From: Adiantum capillus-veneris
Taxonomy: Eukaryota > Streptophyta > Polypodiopsida > Polypodiales > Pteridaceae
Assembly: GCA_014529385.2 (NCBI GenBank)
Contig: CM043953.1
Coordinates: forward strand, 111,112,549 to 111,176,548
DNA length: 64,000 bases
Direction: 5' to 3'
Numbering within the stretch: the first letter of the stretch is position 1; every line of letters begins with the position of its first letter. Positions 61,201 through 64,000 of the stretch are shown piece by piece. A program made the translations under genes and the position numbers. The notes under the pieces are model-generated. The model did not search any database. It saw only the letters and a program-made list of their open reading frames with translations, and was not told the origin of the DNA.

Positions 61201-63092
61201 AGCTACCAACACTCATGCCTCCTTGTTGGGAGTACACATTCTTTGTTAGCTCTAGTGTTGGAAGGGAAACAATTGGTGCTGTGTTACTACAACAAGATCC
61301 CCACAGTACAATGATGCGACCCATCTACTTTGCTAGTAGGGTCATGAATGCTTTGGAGAGAGATTACACAGAAGCAGAACTCATGATGCTTTCTCTCATG
61401 TTTGCGGTGAGAAAGTTTAGATCCTACCTGCTACCAAAACCTTTTGTAATTCTCACTGCAGAAAATTTGTTCCCTTGGGTGTCATCTCAAATGAATCTTA
61501 GTACTAGGATCTCAAAGTGGATTATGGAGTTGCAAGAGTTCCAATACTCTTTCAAGGTAGAAGATAGTGTGCGTGCACAATTGGCAGGGATTCTCACTTA
61601 TAAGATACATGAGAAGGAAATTAAGGTGCCTCAAGTAAAGACCCTACCATTGCCACCACCAAAAAGTATTCCCAATGCTTTTACAATGTTCTTTGATGGA
61701 GCTTTTCGACGAGCCACAGGGAAAGCAGGGGGAGGGCTAGTGTTGCTCAACCCAAGTGGAGAGGTGGTCATGAAAGATAAGGTCAATCTACCAGGTTCAA
61801 CTAGCAACAATGAAGCAGAATACGACACACTACTTTATGTTTTGAAGATGTGCATTGGCCAAGGGATAAAATGTCTCATGGTAAAGGGAGATGCACTTCT
61901 CATTGTTAAACAGATTTTAGGCATTTGGGCATGCAAGAATGAAAGCTTAAGGACAAAATTTCATGCCATTCGTAAGATGTTTAATCAGTTTGAAGAAGTG
62001 CAACTATATCATATTCCGAGGAAACAAAATGAAGATGCCAATTTACTTGCACAACAAGCAGTTACATGTGTTGAGAGAGAAGTGCAGGTCATCATGGTGG
62101 CAGCAGCTGTCAAGCAACCAAGATACCAGGGATTGGAGTCATTGGCTCCCATTATTGGCTACATTTTGGAGGGTGAGTTTCCACAAGACTTCATGAAGGC
62201 TCAGAAGAGGAGACTCATGAAAAAGGCAAGTTTCTATCTCTTCCTAGAAGGCTCCCTCTATCAAAGAGGGAAGGATCAAGTGTGCAGAAGAGTACCAACT
62301 ATCGAGGAAATTCCAGTCCTTCTAAAAGGTTTGCATGAAGAGGCATGTGGTGGTCATTTTGCCCAAGAATCAACTGTGAAGAAGATTTTGCTTGCGGGGT
62401 ATGTTTGGCCAAGCTTGCATGTGGACGTTCAACATCGGTGTAAAAGCTGTCACAATTGTCAGATAAATGGAAATAGAAGGTTGGTGCATGGCCCGAGGCA
62501 AATAGTTCTTGCAAATGGACCCTTTGAAAAGTGGGGCATTGATGCTATGGGTCCTCTGCCTAGGACAAAAAATGGTAAACTCTACATTCTAGTGGCTATA
62601 GACTATATGACTAGGTGGGTGGAAGCTCAAAGTGTGGCAAGAGTGAATGAGAGGACAGTTAGCAAGTTTGTGTACAATCATATTTGTTGCAAATTTGGCA
62701 CACCTTTGGAGATTGTTTCTGATAATGGTCCAGGGTTTAGGAAGGGCTTTCTCACAGAAGTTTGTGAAGAGCTTCACATTCTACATCGTCATAGCACACC
62801 ATACTACCCACAGTCAAATGGTTTGGTGGAGAAGGCTAATGGTGTCATTGCAGGAATCATTAGAAAGATGGTGCAAAACAAGACAAAATTATGGGATGAC
62901 TTCTTGGATGGTGCCTTGTGGGCATATCAAACCACATATAGGGAAGCCACGGTGTTCACACCATTTCACTTGGTCTATGGTCAAGAGGCTTTGCAGCCTA
63001 TCGAGCTCAACATTCCAACAATGCGACTTCATGGCAAAGGAGCACAAGATGATCAAGAGGTATGGATGGATCGACTTCTTACGTTAGCTTGA
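58272..63092 (+). CDS. Tat element gag-pol polyprotein (1,606 codons, C-terminus frameshifted)
   Basis: The first ATG of the long frame is at 58,272 (MESQRQIFGYPLFF); upstream codons in the frame lack an ATG. Domains by residue: gag capsid-like ~1-180; CCHC knuckle 246-259 (CWNCGESGHGMYNC); protease with DGGA at 459 and ILGRPWL, DGG being usual in the Tat clade; RT with FIDD at 848; native RNase H ~1,010-1,100, whose first catalytic Asp is lost (SSSVGRETIGAVL); additional RNase H with FFDGA (Asp 1,142), NNEAEY, KGDALL and EDANLL all intact; integrase HHCC finger, then Asp 1,424, Asp 1,484 and Glu 1,520 (D,D35,E). It makes the proteins for reverse transcription in particles and for chromosomal insertion. 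It ends early at 63,092 by a one-base frameshift; the remaining integrase tail is at 63,088-63,552. Confidence 0.95.
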   Translation: MESQRQIFGYPLFFGEPGEDAKLFLANFKMSCRIKRIVTDQERVEMFEVVLRKDDSTWFDSLPEEVKGNYTEVLNRFKKYFFDPQNTQKLWQDIVSHKQKDLDDYYLYKQEFLRLWALWIRNIANPGDGAEFLKKERFIAGLFPDLKVKVEAGAPATFDAAKTRAAEKYRKLKCLRGEVPMEGLRPKGKSQASTSKELPEVTAEVIEKLNESLSSLSIHLAQAVGPKGQAKKSEERDPRPRRVLQCWNCGESGHGMYNCPWPCGEPGRPNLNYPVMNAGEGTSQQPRLIQRPNGERPPPQGVEGVPPLPDPNVHVVEVTNSREVDMEANGIKRGRGKGKEKEGVTSQSDHGREKKAKETKEAKRTRRRINLQDFPLGHGMAPYSLLEDMRGKGPDISWPQFLALCPQVRRDLTRAVSTRRKVKESVHVVKIAQAEMNEDITPMLDCYIKGRLVRKGLVDGGAQICIMTEGLMQKLGMHIHETPEIKVKTANNSKARCVGICKNVFVEAFGIKKAVDFYVMSTKGNGYPFILGRPWLMKMRALQDWESGKLICRNDNHKKVVFDMKEQCQEELHEESSQHETEEGWTDNTSEEESSGSITEEESSIEVMGVRFKPTNQEISCQGLEEVGSQENQKVEDERWLEGMLSTTLTKDEREEFKCVLRKFPRIFAKDYTDVRGVDAVQHKIELKPEATPKAQKLRRLGVIKEQALLKEVRKLLAAGFIYPVENSEWVSPIVVTPKKNGKWRVCVDYRPLNEATKRDHFLLPFQHEILNEVAGHEKYTVCDGYSGYFQIGIALEDQLKTTFITPWGCYAFRVMPFGLTNAPATFQCFMNMVFQAFFGKSIRVFIDDFCIYSSKSLHLQRVEEVLKKLYDMEGQLNPDKCHIGEDEVILLGHKVSYKGIEVDPSKAKALIELPSPKTKSLKEVISFIQKVKYMSRFIHLASELLHPLQKLTQQVEFAWSDELEEYFCNIKVILSELPTLMPPCWEYTFFVSSSVGRETIGAVLLQQDPHSTMMRPIYFASRVMNALERDYTEAELMMLSLMFAVRKFRSYLLPKPFVILTAENLFPWVSSQMNLSTRISKWIMELQEFQYSFKVEDSVRAQLAGILTYKIHEKEIKVPQVKTLPLPPPKSIPNAFTMFFDGAFRRATGKAGGGLVLLNPSGEVVMKDKVNLPGSTSNNEAEYDTLLYVLKMCIGQGIKCLMVKGDALLIVKQILGIWACKNESLRTKFHAIRKMFNQFEEVQLYHIPRKQNEDANLLAQQAVTCVEREVQVIMVAAAVKQPRYQGLESLAPIIGYILEGEFPQDFMKAQKRRLMKKASFYLFLEGSLYQRGKDQVCRRVPTIEEIPVLLKGLHEEACGGHFAQESTVKKILLAGYVWPSLHVDVQHRCKSCHNCQINGNRRLVHGPRQIVLANGPFEKWGIDAMGPLPRTKNGKLYILVAIDYMTRWVEAQSVARVNERTVSKFVYNHICCKFGTPLEIVSDNGPGFRKGFLTEVCEELHILHRHSTPYYPQSNGLVEKANGVIAGIIRKMVQNKTKLWDDFLDGALWAYQTTYREATVFTPFHLVYGQEALQPIELNIPTMRLHGKGAQDDQEVWMDRLLTLA

Positions 63093-63552
63093 GTGGAAAA
63101 GAGAAGCATCATATAAGTGCTACAAGAGGAAAGCCACACAAGCGAAAGAAACGCACGACAAGAAACTGAAGGACAAAGGCATCAAGGAAGGAGAGCTTGT
63201 GCTAAGGTATGACAATCGACTAGACAATCGTTTTGATGCTAAGTTTGAAACTAGATGGCAAGGGCCATACATAGTCAAGAAGGCTTTCAATTCTAATTAC
63301 TATCAGCTTATGGACTTGAATGGTAAAGAGCACTCCAGGAAGGTAAACGGGTATCGCTTGAAGCCCTATTTGAGTCGCTTTCTACCAAAGGATCTACCAA
63401 AGATCTGTCCAAAAGCCGCTGTCTCATGTAAGTATTGTTACATGAAGCATGAGTGTAACTCCAGCCAAAACTCTGAGGGGCCAAACAATGAAGATCTCGT
63501 CAAGGACTCTGAAGCACTCTCTTTGGAAAAGATGCTCTATGATGGTACATGA
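63088..63552 (+). pseudogene. Integrase C-terminal tail in a shifted frame
   Basis: Frame +1 relative to gag-pol. It opens right after a TAG at 63,085-63,087 with LEWKREASYKCYKRK, then KGIKEGELVLRYD, RWQGPYIVKKAF and KVNGYRLKPYLSRF: the SH3-like end of gypsy integrases (GPY/F motif). An acidic ~50-residue extension follows. It should be one protein with the upstream pol; a single-base change near 63,085-63,091 separates them. The rest of the element is intact and the LTRs are ~1% diverged, so the lesion is recent. Confidence 0.88.
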
Positions 63553-63567
63553 ATATACCATCATCCT

Positions 63568-63580
63568 GGGGGAGGGCTTA
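63568..63580 (+). promoter_or_regulatory. Polypurine tract of the Tat element
   Basis: GGGGGAGGG just before the 3' LTR edge TGATAG; the plus-strand DNA primer site. Confidence 0.85.
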
Positions 63581-64000
63581 TGATAGCCGTTTTTCGGCTC
63601 TCCATAATTGCCATACTAAGTTACTCCACCCTACCAAATTCACCCAAACGCTATTGCTATCCCTACCATTTCACTGTACATAGGCGTGTGTGAGTTAGGG
63701 GGCTTTTCCCATATCTTCTTAAAAACCCTCAGCTAGCTAGTCACTGGGCTAGTTGAGCCAAAAAAATAAAAAAAATAAAAAAATAAAAGTATATTATGGT
63801 CTCTTTGTGTGTAAATATTTCATTGTATACATGGCCTAAATATAGGGATTTTTTATTATTATTTTGGTATTTTATTTAAATATTTCTACTTAGGTGTGCG
63901 TTTTATTAAACCTATGTACACCTTCTTTCATCCTCTTACACCATAATTATATTTTTTGCCAATATGTACATACTCTAACCTCATATTTTTCCTTTATACA
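63581..64000 (+). repeat. Tat element 3' LTR, beginning only
   Basis: Direct repeat of 54,962-55,381, with about four substitutions and no indel seen. Continues past the window end. Confidence 0.95.

Larger units (their letters stand above)
54962..64000 (+). mobile_element. Tat-clade Ty3/gypsy element, young, extends beyond window
   Basis: 5' LTR 54,962-57,657, primer site, two small ORFs, gag-pol, polypurine tract, and a 3' LTR starting at 63,581. The first 420 bp of the two LTRs differ at about four positions (~1%), so the insertion is recent. It lies in the integrase of element H; GATAT (54,957-54,961) is the expected target copy. Tat-clade membership follows from the extra RNase H after the native one and from the protease reading DGG. 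Confidence 0.93.

Noticed and set aside
63085-63092. Programmed frameshift in the Tat integrase tail
   Set aside because: No slippery heptamer is visible, and such a shift at the integrase C-terminus is not known for this clade; a mutation is simpler.

Overview
This window looks like nuclear DNA from a land plant with a large, repeat-dominated genome. It holds no recognisable host gene, rRNA, tRNA or CRISPR. Almost everything that can be identified is LTR retrotransposon (mostly Ty3/gypsy) in nested layers. There are also two DNA-transposon-like elements, a hairpin MITE, one LINE ORF1-like relic and long CT/GT microsatellites. The plant assignment rests on a Tat-clade Ty3/gypsy element with two RNase H domains, tRNA-Met primer sites (TGGTATCAGAGC) on several elements, and the general style of the repeats. 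The species cannot be settled from the sequence; a gymnosperm or fern-like genome is possible but unproven.

Left part (1-14,800). A minus-strand gypsy element 'B' (LTRs ending at 1485 and spanning 5362-6369, with RNase H and integrase remains) sits inside the gag of a minus-strand gypsy element 'A' (5' LTR 8032-10883). A in turn sits just beside the primer site of another minus-strand element 'K'. B is interrupted by DNA element C1 (3376-4696), and A's LTR is interrupted by its relative C2 (8105-9414). A broken coiled-coil/RRM-like protein resembling L1-type ORF1 lies at 11.6-12.4 kb.

Middle part (14,800-34,600). A decayed minus-strand gypsy relative 'F' carries gag (24.5-22.6 kb), a protease (21.5-20.6 kb, split by a 454-bp hairpin MITE), a spacer and the last codons of an extra ORF before its 3' LTR. 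Two oppositely oriented copies of a 275-bp LTR (25,269 and 30,223) share a 5-bp flank and suggest an inversion. A set of palindromic hairpins lies at 29.6-31.5 kb. 31.5-34.6 kb has no recognisable gene.

Right part (34,600-64,000). This is a four-level nest. Element E (primer site at 35,192) contains D (35,766-41,396, 164-bp LTRs, perfect AATGA target duplication, almost no coding capacity) and, separately, a plus-strand A copy (from 42,036). That A copy is interrupted at 45,700 by a large minus-strand element 'H' (45,701 to beyond the window). H is interrupted inside its integrase at 54,961 by a young, nearly intact plus-strand Tat element (54,962 to beyond the window).

The most unusual material is in H and in the Tat leader. 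H's pol frame runs past the integrase, broken only by stop codons, into a retropepsin-like domain and a tail. A roughly 2.7-kb spacer with regularly spaced, covarying palindromes follows, then a roughly 1,150-codon coiled-coil ORF in the position where an env-like gene would lie. The Tat element carries two homologous ~70-codon ORFs in tandem, in the same frame, between its primer site and gag.
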